From Mycobacterium shigaense (GTDB lineage Bacteria; Actinomycetota; Actinomycetes; Mycobacteriales; Mycobacteriaceae), in assembly GCF_002356315.1 (NCBI RefSeq), contig NZ_AP018164.1, positions 4,402,001-4,466,000 of the forward strand: a stretch of 64,000 nt of DNA. Direction: 5' to 3'. The notes under the pieces are model-generated. The model was given only the letters and a program-made list of their open reading frames with translations, was not told the origin of the DNA and made no database searches. Positions 32,951 through 44,400 of this stretch are shown here, piece after piece; the stretch's first letter is position 1; every line of letters starts with the position of its first letter. A program made the translations under genes and the position numbers.

Positions 32951-33820
32951 TCATCGCGTCAGCCGCACGATGTGGTCCGCGATCTCGGCGGCACTATCTT
33001 CAGGAAAGAAATGCCGACCGGGCACTGGCGTGGGTCGGTCGACTCCGGCGAAACGCGCGGCGATCAAGCCGTATTTGCCGATTTTGAGAAGGGGATCGTC
33101 GACACCCCAGAGCACCTGAACCGGGTACGGGGCATTGGACAAGGCCTGAGCGTAGAAATCGGTCTTGACCCGAGTGGTCTCGAATCCGCGCATGATCTTC
33201 CGAAACGCCTGCGCGCCATCCGATCCGAGAAGCAACGACTGATGGACCGCGATCTCGTCATCGGTGATGCGCGTCTGCGGCGACAGACCAGTCAGGCGCA
33301 TCAGCTTGCGGAACACCGGTCCACGGCCGGCATTGAGCCATACCCAATCGAGCACCGGCCAGGCGAATGGCCGCATCGGCCACGGCTTACGAAACGTGTG
33401 GACCTCGACCATCGTGTTGAGGATCGTGAGGGAGGCGACTCGTTCCGGCACCCGGGCGGCGACCTCCAAACCCACCGGCCCTCCGATATCGTGGACTACG
33501 AGATGGAATCTCTGGATATCCAACGCGTCGAGGGTCTTTCGCAGATGTTTGCCTAGTCCGGTCCACGAGTAGTCGAGATCGACCGGACGCGCGGACAATC
33601 CGAGGCCGGGGAAGTCCGGTGCGACGCCGCGCAGGCCGCGGGCCGACAACTCGGGCAGCAATTTACGCCATAGGTAACTCGATACGGGAACGCCGTGGAC
33701 ACAGACCACGGGAACTTCCCCGGCACCTTCGTCGCGAACGAACGTCCGGACGCCGTCGACATCGACGAAGTGACCCGCGCTGCGGTGTGCTTCGAGAAGT
33801 GCTTCGAACTCGCTGGCCAC
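32951..33820 (-). CDS. Alpha/beta-hydrolase, haloalkane dehalogenase/epoxide hydrolase-like
   Basis: An 289-residue alpha/beta-hydrolase. Oxyanion loop HGVP is at residues 42-45. The nucleophile elbow HDIGGP places Asp111 rather than Ser, which points to dehalogenase or epoxide-hydrolase chemistry via an ester intermediate. The acid is in WGVDDPLL and the catalytic His in PGRHFFPED. A cap domain lies between about 140 and 220 (PFAWPVLDWVWLNAG). It is transcribed divergently from the TetR gene, which probably controls it. The substrate is unknown. Confidence 0.85.
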   Translation of the reverse strand: MASEFEALLEAHRSAGHFVDVDGVRTFVRDEGAGEVPVVCVHGVPVSSYLWRKLLPELSARGLRGVAPDFPGLGLSARPVDLDYSWTGLGKHLRKTLDALDIQRFHLVVHDIGGPVGLEVAARVPERVASLTILNTMVEVHTFRKPWPMRPFAWPVLDWVWLNAGRGPVFRKLMRLTGLSPQTRITDDEIAVHQSLLLGSDGAQAFRKIMRGFETTRVKTDFYAQALSNAPYPVQVLWGVDDPLLKIGKYGLIAARFAGVDRPTPVPGRHFFPEDSAAEIADHIVRLTR

Positions 33821-33876
33821 AGCTGTCCTTTCGCCCGTTCGCGCTCCGGGTCTATCTTGGACCGATCAATTCAAGA

Positions 33877-33893
33877 TAACAGCATCGGTGTTA
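33877..33893. promoter_or_regulatory. Candidate TetR operator
   Basis: TAACA-GCATCGG-TGTTA, a 5-bp inverted repeat, lies midway in the 109-bp gap between the hydrolase and the divergent TetR gene, where an autoregulator would bind. The short arms make this a guess. Confidence 0.4.
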
Positions 33894-33929
33894 GCATGAA
33901 ACCCCGTCAGCAGAATTTCCGAAGGACCC

Positions 33930-34553
33930 ATGGCCGACATCAAGCATTTCGACGTCGACGCTGCGCTCGACGCCATTGTTTCGCAATTTTGGCGAAACGG
34001 CTTGGCCGCGACTGGGATTCAAGACATCGTTACAGCGACCGGCCTCAATCGATCGAGCCTTTACGGCGCCTTTGGAAACAAGCAGAGCATGTACGTGCAT
34101 GCACTACGTCGCTACATCGACACCTGGGCCGAACCCGTGCATCGGCATCTCACTGAAAGCGGGCGTGGGGTGCCGGCGATCATCGATCTGTTTGACGCCC
34201 TGATTCAACTGCGGTGCAGCGGAACCTTCGCCGGCTGGGGATGCATGATCACAAACGCGCACGCCGGCATCGAAAGCGCTGAGCCCGAGATCCGGTCGCT
34301 GCTGAACCGGCACCACGAGCAGCTGCGGGGCGCCCTCGGCGCGGCCCTGCACGCAGGGCTTGACGAGGGGCAACTGTCCGGCGTCACCGACGTCGATGCG
34401 GCCGCCGGTGTGCTGGCCGCTTTGGTTTACGCAATCAATCTGCGGTCTCGTTCGGGCACCGACGCGCCAGCGCTGCGACGCGCGGTGGCCAGCACTTTCG
34501 CCTCGCACGGATATGCAGTCGGCGAGATACCCGACCAAGCCGCAACCGCATGA
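33930..34553 (+). CDS. TetR/AcrR-family transcriptional regulator
   Basis: A 207-residue regulator. The N-terminal DNA-binding domain has helix-turn-helix GLAATGIQDIVTATGLNRSSLYGAFGNKQSMYVHAL (residues 26-62). The C-terminal ligand domain contains the C-terminal TetR pattern GWGCMITNAHAGI seen in the AcrR/TetR_C-type group. AAGGACC lies just upstream of the ATG. It is divergent from the alpha/beta-hydrolase gene; local repression with relief by the hydrolase substrate is the usual arrangement and is inferred here. Confidence 0.88.
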   Translation: MADIKHFDVDAALDAIVSQFWRNGLAATGIQDIVTATGLNRSSLYGAFGNKQSMYVHALRRYIDTWAEPVHRHLTESGRGVPAIIDLFDALIQLRCSGTFAGWGCMITNAHAGIESAEPEIRSLLNRHHEQLRGALGAALHAGLDEGQLSGVTDVDAAAGVLAALVYAINLRSRSGTDAPALRRAVASTFASHGYAVGEIPDQAATA

Positions 34554-34716
34554 CGACCCGGTGCCCGACCCAAGCTGCGAATGTCCGCGCGCGGCAGCAA
34601 AATTCGAAGATGGCACTGCCAATAGCCATCGCTGGTCGCGGCAAAGCCTCGATAGGATAACCATTTAGCCACCACAGGACTCCCCTATGACGCGTCTTCG
34701 GCCACGATCAGGCAAA

Positions 34717-35427
34717 ATGGGCGGCATGGACATTGGTGCCGGCTCACCTCGCGTCTTGGTCGTCGACGACGACTCCGACGTGCTTGCCTCGCTGGAACGC
34801 GGCCTACGGCTGTCCGGCTTCGAGGTCTCGACCGCTGTCGACGGAGCCGAGGCGTTGCGCAGCGCCACCGAGACCCGGCCCGACGCAATCGTGCTCGATA
34901 TCAACATGCCGGTGCTGGACGGCGTCAGCGTCGTCACCGCGCTGCGCGCCATGGACAACGACGTGCCGGTCTGCGTGCTGTCCGCCCGGAGTTCGGTCGA
35001 CGACCGCGTGGCCGGCCTGGAAGCCGGCGCCGACGACTACCTGGTCAAACCCTTCGTGCTGGCCGAACTCGTCGCCCGGGTCAAGGCGCTGCTGCGTCGC
35101 CGCGGTGCCACCGCGACCTCGTCTTCGGAGACGATCACCGTCGGCCCGCTGGAAGTCGACATTCCCGGTCGGCGTGCTCGCGTCAACGGCGTCGACGTCG
35201 ACCTGACCAAGCGCGAGTTCGACCTGCTGGCCGTGCTGGCCGAGCACAAGACCGCGGTGCTGTCCCGCGCGCAGCTGCTCGAGCTGGTGTGGGGTTACGA
35301 CTTCGCCGCCGACACCAACGTCGTCGACGTCTTCATCGGATACCTGCGCCGCAAGTTGGAAGCCAACGGCGGTCCCAGGCTGCTGCACACCGTTCGCGGA
35401 GTCGGGTTCGTACTGCGAATGCAGTAG
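34717..35427 (+). CDS. prrA: Two-component response regulator PrrA
   Basis: A 236-residue OmpR-family regulator nearly identical in memory to M. tuberculosis PrrA (Rv0903c), same length. Receiver domain: acidic pocket DDDSD at 17-21, phospho-acceptor Asp61 in VLDINMPVLDG, signalling Thr/Ser in CVLSARSS, Lys in LVKPF. Winged helix at about 140-236 ends GVGFVLRMQ. The start MGGMD is taken at ATG 34717 by length match; a farther ATG exists at 34687. Six bp before prrB. TAGGAT about 60 bp upstream could be a -10. Confidence 0.95.
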   Translation: MGGMDIGAGSPRVLVVDDDSDVLASLERGLRLSGFEVSTAVDGAEALRSATETRPDAIVLDINMPVLDGVSVVTALRAMDNDVPVCVLSARSSVDDRVAGLEAGADDYLVKPFVLAELVARVKALLRRRGATATSSSETITVGPLEVDIPGRRARVNGVDVDLTKREFDLLAVLAEHKTAVLSRAQLLELVWGYDFAADTNVVDVFIGYLRRKLEANGGPRLLHTVRGVGFVLRMQ

Positions 35428-35433
35428 CCCGCC

Positions 35434-36774
35434 ATGAAATTCCTGTCGCGGATTCTCGCCCGTACGCCCTCGCTGCGAACCCGGGTGGTGCTCGCGACAG
35501 CCCTCGGCGCCGCGATCCCGGTGCTCATCGTGGGCGCGGTCGTGTGGGTCGGCATCACCAACGACCGCAAGGAGCGGCTGGACCGCCGCCTCGACGAGGC
35601 CGCCGGCTTCGCGATCCCGTTCCTGCCGCGCGGCCTGGACGAGATCCCCAACTCACCGAACGACCGCGACGCCATCCTGACGATCCGGCGCGGCAACCTG
35701 GTGAAGTCGAACTCCGACGTCACGCTGCCCAAGCTCGCGGTCGACTACGGCGACACCTACGTCGACGGCGTGCGCTATCGGGTGCGAACGGTGGAGATCC
35801 CTGGCCCCGAGCCGACCTCGCTCGCCGTGGGGGCGACGTACGACGCCACTAAGGCCGAGACCAATAATTTGCACCGCCGGGTATTGCTGATCTGCGGATT
35901 CGCCATCTTCGCGTCGACGGTGTTCGCGTGGCTGCTCGCGTCGTTCGCGATACGCCCCTTCAAACAGCTCGCCCAGCAGACCCGGTCGATCGATGCGGGC
36001 GACGAGACGCCGCGGGTGGAGGTGCACGGCGCCACCGAGGCCGTGGAGATCGCCGAGGCCATGCGCGGCATGCTGCAGCGCATCTGGGACGAGCAGAACC
36101 GGACCAAGGAAGCGCTCGCCTCGGCCCGCGACTTCGCCGCCGTCTCCTCCCATGAGCTGCGCACCCCGCTGACCGCGATGCGCACCAACCTCGAGGTGCT
36201 CTCCACCCTGGATCTCCCCGATGAGCAGCGCAAAGAGGTGCTGGGCGACGTCATCCGAACCCAGTCCCGGATCGAGGCGACGCTCTCCGCGCTCGAGCGG
36301 CTGGCCCAGGGCGAGCTGTCGACGTTCGAGGATCACGTGCCGGTCGACATCACCGAACTGCTCGACCGCGCCGCACACGACGCCACCCGGGTCTACCCCG
36401 ACGTCGACGTCTCCCTGGTTCCGTCGCCGACCTGCATCATCGTCGGGTTGCCGGCGGGGCTGCGCCTGGCCGTCGACAACGCGATCGCCAACGCCGTCAA
36501 GCACGGCGGCGCCACCCGGGTCCAGCTGTCGGCGAACAGCTCGCGCGCCGGCGTGGAAATCGCCGTCGACGACGACGGCACCGGTGTGCCCGAAACCGAA
36601 CGCCAGGTCGTTTTCGATCGGTTCTCCCGCGGCTCGACCGCCTCGCATTCGGGTTCGGGACTGGGACTGGCGCTGGTGGCGCAGCAGGCCCACCTGCACG
36701 GCGGGACGGCCTCGCTACACGACAGCCCGCTGGGCGGCGCCCGCTTGCTGCTGCGCCTGCCCGCCCCGAGCTGA
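35434..36774 (+). CDS. prrB: Two-component sensor histidine kinase PrrB
   Basis: A 446-residue membrane kinase of the same length as M. tuberculosis PrrB. Two membrane helices (around 20-42 and 147-170) flank a periplasmic sensor of about 100 residues. A HAMP linker (SFAIRPFKQLAQQTRSIDAG) is followed by the dimerisation box SSHELRTPLTAM with phospho-His240. ATP-binding boxes are N (DNAIANAVKHG), G1 (DDDGTGVPE), F (VFDRFSRG) and G2 (SGSGLGLALV). It signals to PrrA. Five bp separate its stop from the convergent arfC. Confidence 0.95.
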   Translation: MKFLSRILARTPSLRTRVVLATALGAAIPVLIVGAVVWVGITNDRKERLDRRLDEAAGFAIPFLPRGLDEIPNSPNDRDAILTIRRGNLVKSNSDVTLPKLAVDYGDTYVDGVRYRVRTVEIPGPEPTSLAVGATYDATKAETNNLHRRVLLICGFAIFASTVFAWLLASFAIRPFKQLAQQTRSIDAGDETPRVEVHGATEAVEIAEAMRGMLQRIWDEQNRTKEALASARDFAAVSSHELRTPLTAMRTNLEVLSTLDLPDEQRKEVLGDVIRTQSRIEATLSALERLAQGELSTFEDHVPVDITELLDRAAHDATRVYPDVDVSLVPSPTCIIVGLPAGLRLAVDNAIANAVKHGGATRVQLSANSSRAGVEIAVDDDGTGVPETERQVVFDRFSRGSTASHSGSGLGLALVAQQAHLHGGTASLHDSPLGGARLLLRLPAPS

Positions 36775-36779
36775 CGCGG

Positions 36780-37229
36780 TCAGTACCTGGGCCGCTGCCG
36801 CCACGGCGTGAAATGCGCTCGCGCGGCGGATTCCTCGTCGATGAACCAGACCTGGGCGACGGTCGCGTCGTAAACGGGGTCGTCGGGCGTGTAGCAGAGC
36901 TTGGTATCCATGCGGCCCTTGACCATCCACCCGGGCGGGCCGCTGCCATCCGTCCCGGGGTTCGCCGAGCCCGGCCCGTAGGGCGCGACCGGCGAGACCC
37001 TAATCCGGATCGTCGAGAATTCTTGTCCGGCAGGGATTTTCGTCGTCAGTGGGTCGGTGGCGACCTTGGTGGTCGGTGGGTCGGCGACGATCCTGGTCGT
37101 CGACGGCTCCGGCGTCGCCGCTGCCGATCCCGGCGGTCGGCGGCGGCCGGGGCGAACCAGCAACGCGAGCGTCAGTACGAAGCCCATTGCGAACGACAGG
37201 CCGAACAACCACCAGTGCGGGTGATTCAT
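36780..37229 (-). CDS. arfC: ArfC-like membrane-anchored protein
   Basis: A 149-residue protein with one N-terminal membrane helix (WWLFGLSFAMGFVLTLALLV), a Thr/Pro linker and an outside domain ending TVAQVWFIDEESAARAHFTPW. It corresponds to Rv0901 (ArfC) in the arfABC operon, which is linked in M. tuberculosis to ammonia release and acid adaptation. Its ATG overlaps the arfB stop by 4 nt. M. tuberculosis ArfC is 175 residues, so this copy is a little shorter. Confidence 0.82.
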   Translation of the reverse strand: MNHPHWWLFGLSFAMGFVLTLALLVRPGRRRPPGSAAATPEPSTTRIVADPPTTKVATDPLTTKIPAGQEFSTIRIRVSPVAPYGPGSANPGTDGSGPPGWMVKGRMDTKLCYTPDDPVYDATVAQVWFIDEESAARAHFTPWRQRPRY

Positions 37230-37333
37230 CGTTGCCCGCGCACCTTGCCCAGGGCGGCGGCGATCAGCCAGGCGGCCGCCGAGCCGGTCACGAAAGCCAG
37301 CAGGTACCACAGCCACTGGATCACGAAATCCAT
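37226..37333 (-). CDS. arfB: ArfB-like single-helix membrane peptide, 35 aa
   Basis: A 35-residue peptide consisting of one membrane helix (MDFVIQWLWYLLAFVTGSAA) and a short basic tail, ALGKVRGQR. It is placed between arfA and arfC exactly as Rv0900 is. It overlaps arfC by ATGA and starts 9 bp after the arfA stop. The M. tuberculosis protein is 50 residues; the shorter length here and the lack of a strong ribosome site suggest translational coupling. Confidence 0.75.
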   Translation of the reverse strand: MDFVIQWLWYLLAFVTGSAAAWLIAAALGKVRGQR

Positions 37334-37342
37334 GGCAAGCTC

Positions 37343-37926
37343 CTAGCCGACCCCGGGACCCGAGGCGGCAGGAGGCGAAGCCGGCCCGCCAACGGCAAGC
37401 CCGTCAATCACATTCAGATGCGACCAGGTGTGCCTGACGTCGCGCTCGATGGTGTTCTTCTGGTCCTGCGAGACGGCCGTCCCGGTCAGGGTGATGGTGT
37501 CTGCGCCGACCGCGAAATCGAAGTCGGTGATCGACGCGCTGTCCTTGAAAAGCGATCCGGCGTGCGAGAAATCGAGCGCGTCGACAGCGGGATGGAGCTT
37601 GATCTGATCGATGATGTCGATGCCCGCGGGCAGCGCCCCCCGCAGCGTCTTAAGCAGGATCGCCTTGGCGGAATCGTCGGGGACCTCCCCGGTCAACGTC
37701 ATGTCGTTGCGCTGCGCACAATCGACATGGGCGCCAGGTTGAGCTTCGGTGCGCCCCGCTTGCCCGGGGGCCCCACCGTCGCCAGCGCGCCAGCGGACGC
37801 GTTGCCCGACCGGCCGGGCGCCAAGGCCGCGTGTCCGATCACGGCGATCAACAACGGAATGACCAGCAGGCCGATCAGCCAGACAAGACCGGGCCGGCGC
37901 TGACCGGATCGCGCCCGTGAACCCAC
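37343..37926 (-). pseudogene. arfA: ArfA (OmpATb)-like, frameshifted and lacking the OmpA domain
   Basis: GTG 37926 (GAGGGG upstream) opens MGSRARSGQRRPGLVWLIGL with the membrane helix of ArfA (Rv0899), then APMSIVRSATT and a stop. The next frame carries on as NDMTLTGEVPDDSAKAILLK through the two BON-like repeats. A single lost G near 37713 (AGC-GGC-AAC becoming AGC-GC-AAC) explains the break, by comparison with the M. tuberculosis RSGNTVTL. The product ends after GGPASPPAASGPGVG, the linker that precedes the C-terminal OmpA peptidoglycan-binding domain; that domain is absent because arfB starts 9 bp later. Confidence 0.75.
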
Positions 37927-38033
37927 CGGTGTCCCCTCGCCAAATCATTGCCGCGGCTCGTCGGACCCGCCTGCGACATGCAGCCTACCGAGTGAGCACT
38001 CGCAGGACGGCCCGCGTCCGGCACACTGGAGCG

Positions 38034-38297
38034 ATGGCCGATGGCAGCAATCCAGGCGACACCGAAACCCTGGCACAGATCCGCGACCTGGTCGCCGAGG
38101 AGAAAGCCCTGCGGGCGCAGCTGCAGCGGCACGACATCAGCGAATCCGAGGAACACGACCGCCTGCGCTGCGTCGAGATCGAACTCGATCAATGCTGGGA
38201 CCTGCTGCGGCAGCGTCGCGCGCTGCGCGAAACCGGCGGTGACCCCGGTGCGGCCTCGGTGCGTCCGCCTGGCCAGGTCGAGGGCTACCTCGGGTAG
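38034..38297 (+). CDS. DUF2630 family protein (Rv0898c type)
   Basis: An 87-residue charged helical protein, the same length as Rv0898c. Core: IRDLVAEEKALRAQLQRHDI and RCVEIELDQCWDLLRQRRALR, a helical hairpin of DUF2630. ATG 38034 is chosen by match to that length; earlier in-frame codons are non-coding in appearance. It lies 15 bp before the flavoprotein gene. No function is established. Confidence 0.88.
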   Translation: MADGSNPGDTETLAQIRDLVAEEKALRAQLQRHDISESEEHDRLRCVEIELDQCWDLLRQRRALRETGGDPGAASVRPPGQVEGYLG

Positions 38298-38312
38298 AAG
38301 ACCGCCACCGCC

Positions 38313-39874
38313 ATGGCCGTAGACGGCGCACGGGATTTCGATGTCGTCGTGGTCGGCGGCGGCCACAACGGTTTGGTCGCGGCCGGCTACCTGGCCCGGG
38401 CGGGCCTTCGGGTGCAGGTGCTCGAGCGGCTCGGGCACGTCGGCGGGGCCGCGGTCTCGGCACACGCCTTCGACGGCGTCGGAGTGCGGCTGTCGCGGTA
38501 TTCCTACCTGGTCAGTCTGCTGCCGCCGCGGATCGTCGCCGACCTGGGTGCCGAAGTGCGATTGGCCCGGCGGCGGTTCTCGTCGTACACCCCGCAACCG
38601 GCGACATGCGGGCGCAGTGGGTTGCTGGTCGGGTCGCGGGATTCGTTCGCTCGGATCGGGGCCGCCGACGACGAGCCCGCCTTCGACGCGTTCTACCGGC
38701 GCTGCCAACTCGTCACCGAACGGCTGTGGCCGACATTGCTCGAACCGCTGCGCACCCGGGAACACGCCCGGCACCACGTGCTCGCGGCGGGCGACCCCGA
38801 GGCCGCGTCCGCCTGGCGGGCGATGATCGACGAGCCGATCGGGCACGCCATCTCCGCCGCGGTGCGCGACGACCTGGTCCGCGGGGTGATCGCCACTGAC
38901 GCGCTGATCGGCACCTTCGCCCAGCTCGACGACGCGTCACTGCGGCAGAACATCTGCTTTCTCTATCACCTGGTCGGCGGGGACTGGGATGTTCCGATCG
39001 GCGGGATGGGCGCGGTGACCGCAGCGCTGGCCGCCGCGGCCGGCCGGTACGGTACCGAAATCATCACCGGCGCAGAGGTTTACGCGGTCGATCCGGACGG
39101 GCGGGTGGACTATCGGTGCGACGACGACGAGCGCGTGAGCCGGGGCCGGTTCGTGCTGGCGGGCGTGACCCCGGCGGCGCTGGCCGAACTGCTCGGCGAG
39201 CAGCCGGCGGCGGTGGCCCCCGGGGCGCAGGTCAAGGTGAACATGGTGCTGCGGCGGCTGCCGCGGTTGCGCGACGACCGGGTGACTCCCGAGCAGGCGT
39301 TCGCCGGGACGTTTCACGTCAATGAAGGCTGGAGCCAACTGGATTCGGCGTATTTTCAAGCGGCGGCCGGGCGGCTTCCCGACCCGCTGCCGTGTGAGGC
39401 CTACTGCCATTCGCTGGCCGATCCCAGCATCCTGTCGGCCGAGCTGCGCGACGCGGGGGTGCAGACGATGACGGTGTTCGGGTTGCACACCCCGCACTCG
39501 CTGGTCGAGGGAACCGACCCCGACGTCGTCCGCGACCGGCTGACGGAGTCGGTACTGGAGTCACTGAATTCCGTTCTGGCCGAACCGGTTCAAGACGTAT
39601 TGCTGCCCGACGCAAGCGGCCGGCCGTGTGTCGAGACCACGACGACGCTGGACCTACAACGCGCCCTCGGCATGACCGCGGGCAACATCTTCCACGGCGC
39701 GCTGTCCTGGCCGTTCGTCGAGGACGGCGCCGCGCTGGACACACCGGCCAGGCAATGGGGTGTGGACACCGCGCACGAACGAATCATGGTGTGCGGCTCG
39801 GGCGCTCGCCGCGGCGGCGCCGTGTCGGGCATCGGAGGCCACAACGCCGCGATGGCAGTGCTGGCCTCGCTGGG

Positions 39875-39878
<4 letters not shown>
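38313..39878 (+). CDS. FAD-dependent oxidoreductase, phytoene desaturase-like (Rv0897c type)
   Basis: A 521-residue flavoprotein of the phytoene dehydrogenase/amine-oxidase class. The FAD-binding dinucleotide site VVVVGGGHNGLVAAGYLARAG is at residues 11-31, followed by EAR-type LERLGHVGG. The C-terminal FAD contact is VCGSGARRGGAVSGIGGHNAAMA. M. tuberculosis Rv0897c has the same form, with unknown substrate. No carotenoid synthesis genes are nearby, although a carotenoid oxygenase lies 15 kb away. Its TAG shares a palindromic CTAG with the stop of the convergent gltA2. Confidence 0.88.
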
Positions 39879-41170
<1,292 letters not shown>

Positions 41171-41427
41171 GAGAACCCCTTTGCGCTCTGGCTGATATGG
41201 CTGGCCCGCACGAAGTGCGTACTGCTGAAGGTAGTCGTTATTGCGACAGCGCGCCCGCCCGGGGGCCGGGTCCGCAGTGAGTGTGTCCGCGGTTATGGCG
41301 GGCATCACACTCTATGGCCAGTCGTCTTCGGTTCGTCATTCGCGCTACCTGCCCTTCAAGGCGCCCGCGTCAATGGCTTTACTCGATCTTGAACAGGCAT
41401 TGAATTGCCCCACCGACGATTGCTGAC
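41171..41427. promoter_or_regulatory. Divergent intergenic region, gltA2 / giant regulator
   Basis: 257 bp holding promoters of both genes. No clear palindrome or consensus site was recognised; the right half is less GC-rich (GATCTTGAACAGGCATTGAA) and may hold the regulator promoter. Confidence 0.4.
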
Positions 41428-44400
41428 ATGAGTAGTGTTCCATCGGTGGAACTGGGGGTTTTGGGGCCTCTAGAGGTTCGCCAGGACGGTGCGACCGTTG
41501 CTATCCCGGGCGCGAAACCGCGCGCCATCCTCACGATGCTCGGACTACGCAACGGCTCGGTCGTGTCGGCCGACACCCTGATTGCTTTGCTCTGGGGCGA
41601 CGATCCGCCGCGCACCGCCGCCAAGGCCCTGCAGACCCACATCTCCTCACTGCGCCGCGCCCTGGGCGGTCCCACTCAAGGCGTGGTGGTGACGCAGGGC
41701 TCGGGCTGGGCCCTCGAAGGCCCCGAGGTCGATGCGACGCGCTACAAACTGGCGGCCAAGGCGGGCCGCGACGCCGCTGCCGCGGGCGACACCAGCCAAG
41801 CGGTGGCCCGCTTCGAGGAGGCGCTCGCGCTGTGGCGCGGGATCCCCGAATTGCCCGAGGGTCGCCGGGGAACGTCGGAAAAGACGCGATGGATCGAGGG
41901 CTATGCCGCGTTGGTGGAGGACCGCGCCGACGCGCTGCTCGCCACCGGCCGGGCCGCCGAGCTCATCGGCGAACTCGAGGGCGCGGTGGGCGACGCCCCG
42001 CTACGCGAGCGGCGCTGGGCCCAGCTGATGCTCGCCCTTTACCGCGCCGGGCGGCAGGGCGAGGCCCTCGGCGCGTTTCAGCGGGCGCGGGCGTTGCTCG
42101 CCGAAGAACTGGGCGTCGATCCCGGCCCGGATCTGCGCCGGCTCGAGGCCGCGATCGTGGCTCAGGATGCCAAGCTGGAAACCCCGGCGGCGCAACATGT
42201 TCCGGCCGTGACTCGCGCCGTGACCTTCTTGCTCACCGACATCGAGGGGTCGACGGCGGCGTGGGAGGCAGACGCCGGCGCCATGGCGGTTGCGCTGGCA
42301 CGCCACGACGAACTCGTCGAACAGGTCGTCACGTCACGCGGCGGACGGCTGATCAAGACGCGCGGTGAGGGCGATGCCACGTTTTCGGTCTTCGACCGTC
42401 CGTCGGCGGCGGCCATCGCGGCCATCGACCTGCAGGAAGCGATTTCCGGCGAGCCGTGGGCGCTGCGCGAGCCGATGCGTGTCCGGGTCGCCCTGCACAC
42501 CGGGGAGGTCGAGTTCCGCGACGGCGACTACTTCGGACGCGCGGTCAACCGCGCGGCTCGATTGCGGTCGCTGGCGTCGGGAGGGCAGATCCTGTGCTCG
42601 GGTGCGACGGCCGAACTTGTCATGGACTCCCTGCCCGATGACGTGGTCCTCGCCGATTTGGGGACGCGTGAGTTGCGCAACCTGGCGCGCCCGGAGCGCG
42701 TTTTCGAGCTTCGGCTGCAAGACGCCGTCGACATTCCCCTGCCGGGTGCAACCGAGGCGCCGTTGGAGCGCCCGGCCCTGCCGGCAGTGCTGGCCGGTCC
42801 CGGGCCGTTCGTCGGGCGGGTGCGGGAGCTGGCCCAACTGTTTTCCGCCTGGCAGACCGCGCTCGCCGGTGCGACGAACGCGGCGCTGATCGCGGGCGAG
42901 CCGGGTGTCGGCAAGACGCGGTTGGCCGGCGAATGGTCCCAACAGGCGTACGACCAGGGCGCGCTGGTGATTTACGGGCGTTGCGACGAGGACCTCGGAG
43001 CCCCGTATCAGCCATTCGCCGAGGCGCTGCGTTCGTTGGTGCCGTGCCTCGGCGCCGGCAAGCTACGCGGGCTGCGCGGCATTGAGGCTCTCCTGACTTT
43101 GGTGCCGGGCCTGACCGATGTCCTGCCGGATCTGCCCGCACCCACCCGCGCCGATCCCGACACCGAGCGTTACGCGCTGTTCGACGCGGTCGTCGCGGTG
43201 TTGGGAGTCGCCTCCCGCAGCGCACCGGTCGTGTTGATCCTCGACGACCTGCATTGGGCGGCCAAGCCGACCCTGCTGCTGCTGCGGCATCTGCTGCGCT
43301 TTGGCGACCAGGCCCGCGTCCAGATCCTCGGCACCTACCGCAGCACCGACCTCGACCGCTCCCACCCCCTGGCCGCAATGCTCGCCGACCTGCACCGTGA
43401 CGGCACCGCCAGCCGCATCCAGCTCAGCGGCCTGAACGAGGACGACGTCAGCACCTACCTCGCCGAGGCCGGCTACCAGGACGAAGAGCTGGCCCGAGCA
43501 CTCGCGTCGGTCACCGGTGGCAATCCCTTCTTCCTGATTGAGGCGCTGCGCCACGTCGACGAGAGCGGCGGGCAATGGGATCCGAGCACCTTGCCGCAAG
43601 GGGTTCGCGAAGCGGTGAGCCGCCGCCTGTCGCGGCTGCCGGCCGAGACCAACAAGGCCCTCGCGGCGGCCGCGGTCGTCGGCGCCCGGTTCGCCTTGGA
43701 CCTGGTCGAGCATGTGGTCGGCGAGGATCTCGTCGATGCGTTCGACGAGGCATGCAAGGCGGGCATCGTCATCGAAGAGCCCGGCGGCCGGTATCGGTTC
43801 AACCACGCCCTGGTCCGTCAATCGCTGCTCGCCGAGCTGCCGTCGGTGCGGCGCATGCGGTTGCACCAGCGCATCGCCGCGACGCTGGAAGAGCAACCCG
43901 GCGCCCAAGACGAGCAGGACGAGCTGCTCGCCGAACTGGCGCACCATTACTTCGAATGCGCGTGGGCGGGAAACGCGGCCAAGGCCGTCGAGTACTGCCG
44001 CCGCGCTGCCGACCAGGCGATGGCCCGGCTGGCCTACGAAGGTGCCGCCGATCTGTACGACCGGGCCCTGCACGCGCTCGATGAGATTGACGAGGAGCTG
44101 CCCGACCGCGACGAGCAGGTAGCCGCGCTTTTAATCGCCCGCTGCGAGGCCCTGCTGGCCGCCGGGGATGTTTCGTCGGCGGCGGGTGCCGTGTCGCAAT
44201 TGCAGGACGCGACGGGGGGTTCCGAACGCCTGGCTGCATGGGCAGCGTGTTTCGACGCCCAGCTGTCGATGCTGATCCATCCCGACCGGCTCGATGAGGC
44301 CGAGGTCGCGGTGAGCGCGGCCGCCGCGAAATTGGCTGAACTGGGCGACACGGCTGGAGAAGCCAAGGCGCACACCGTCCGTGCCGGCTGCCTGGCCCGC

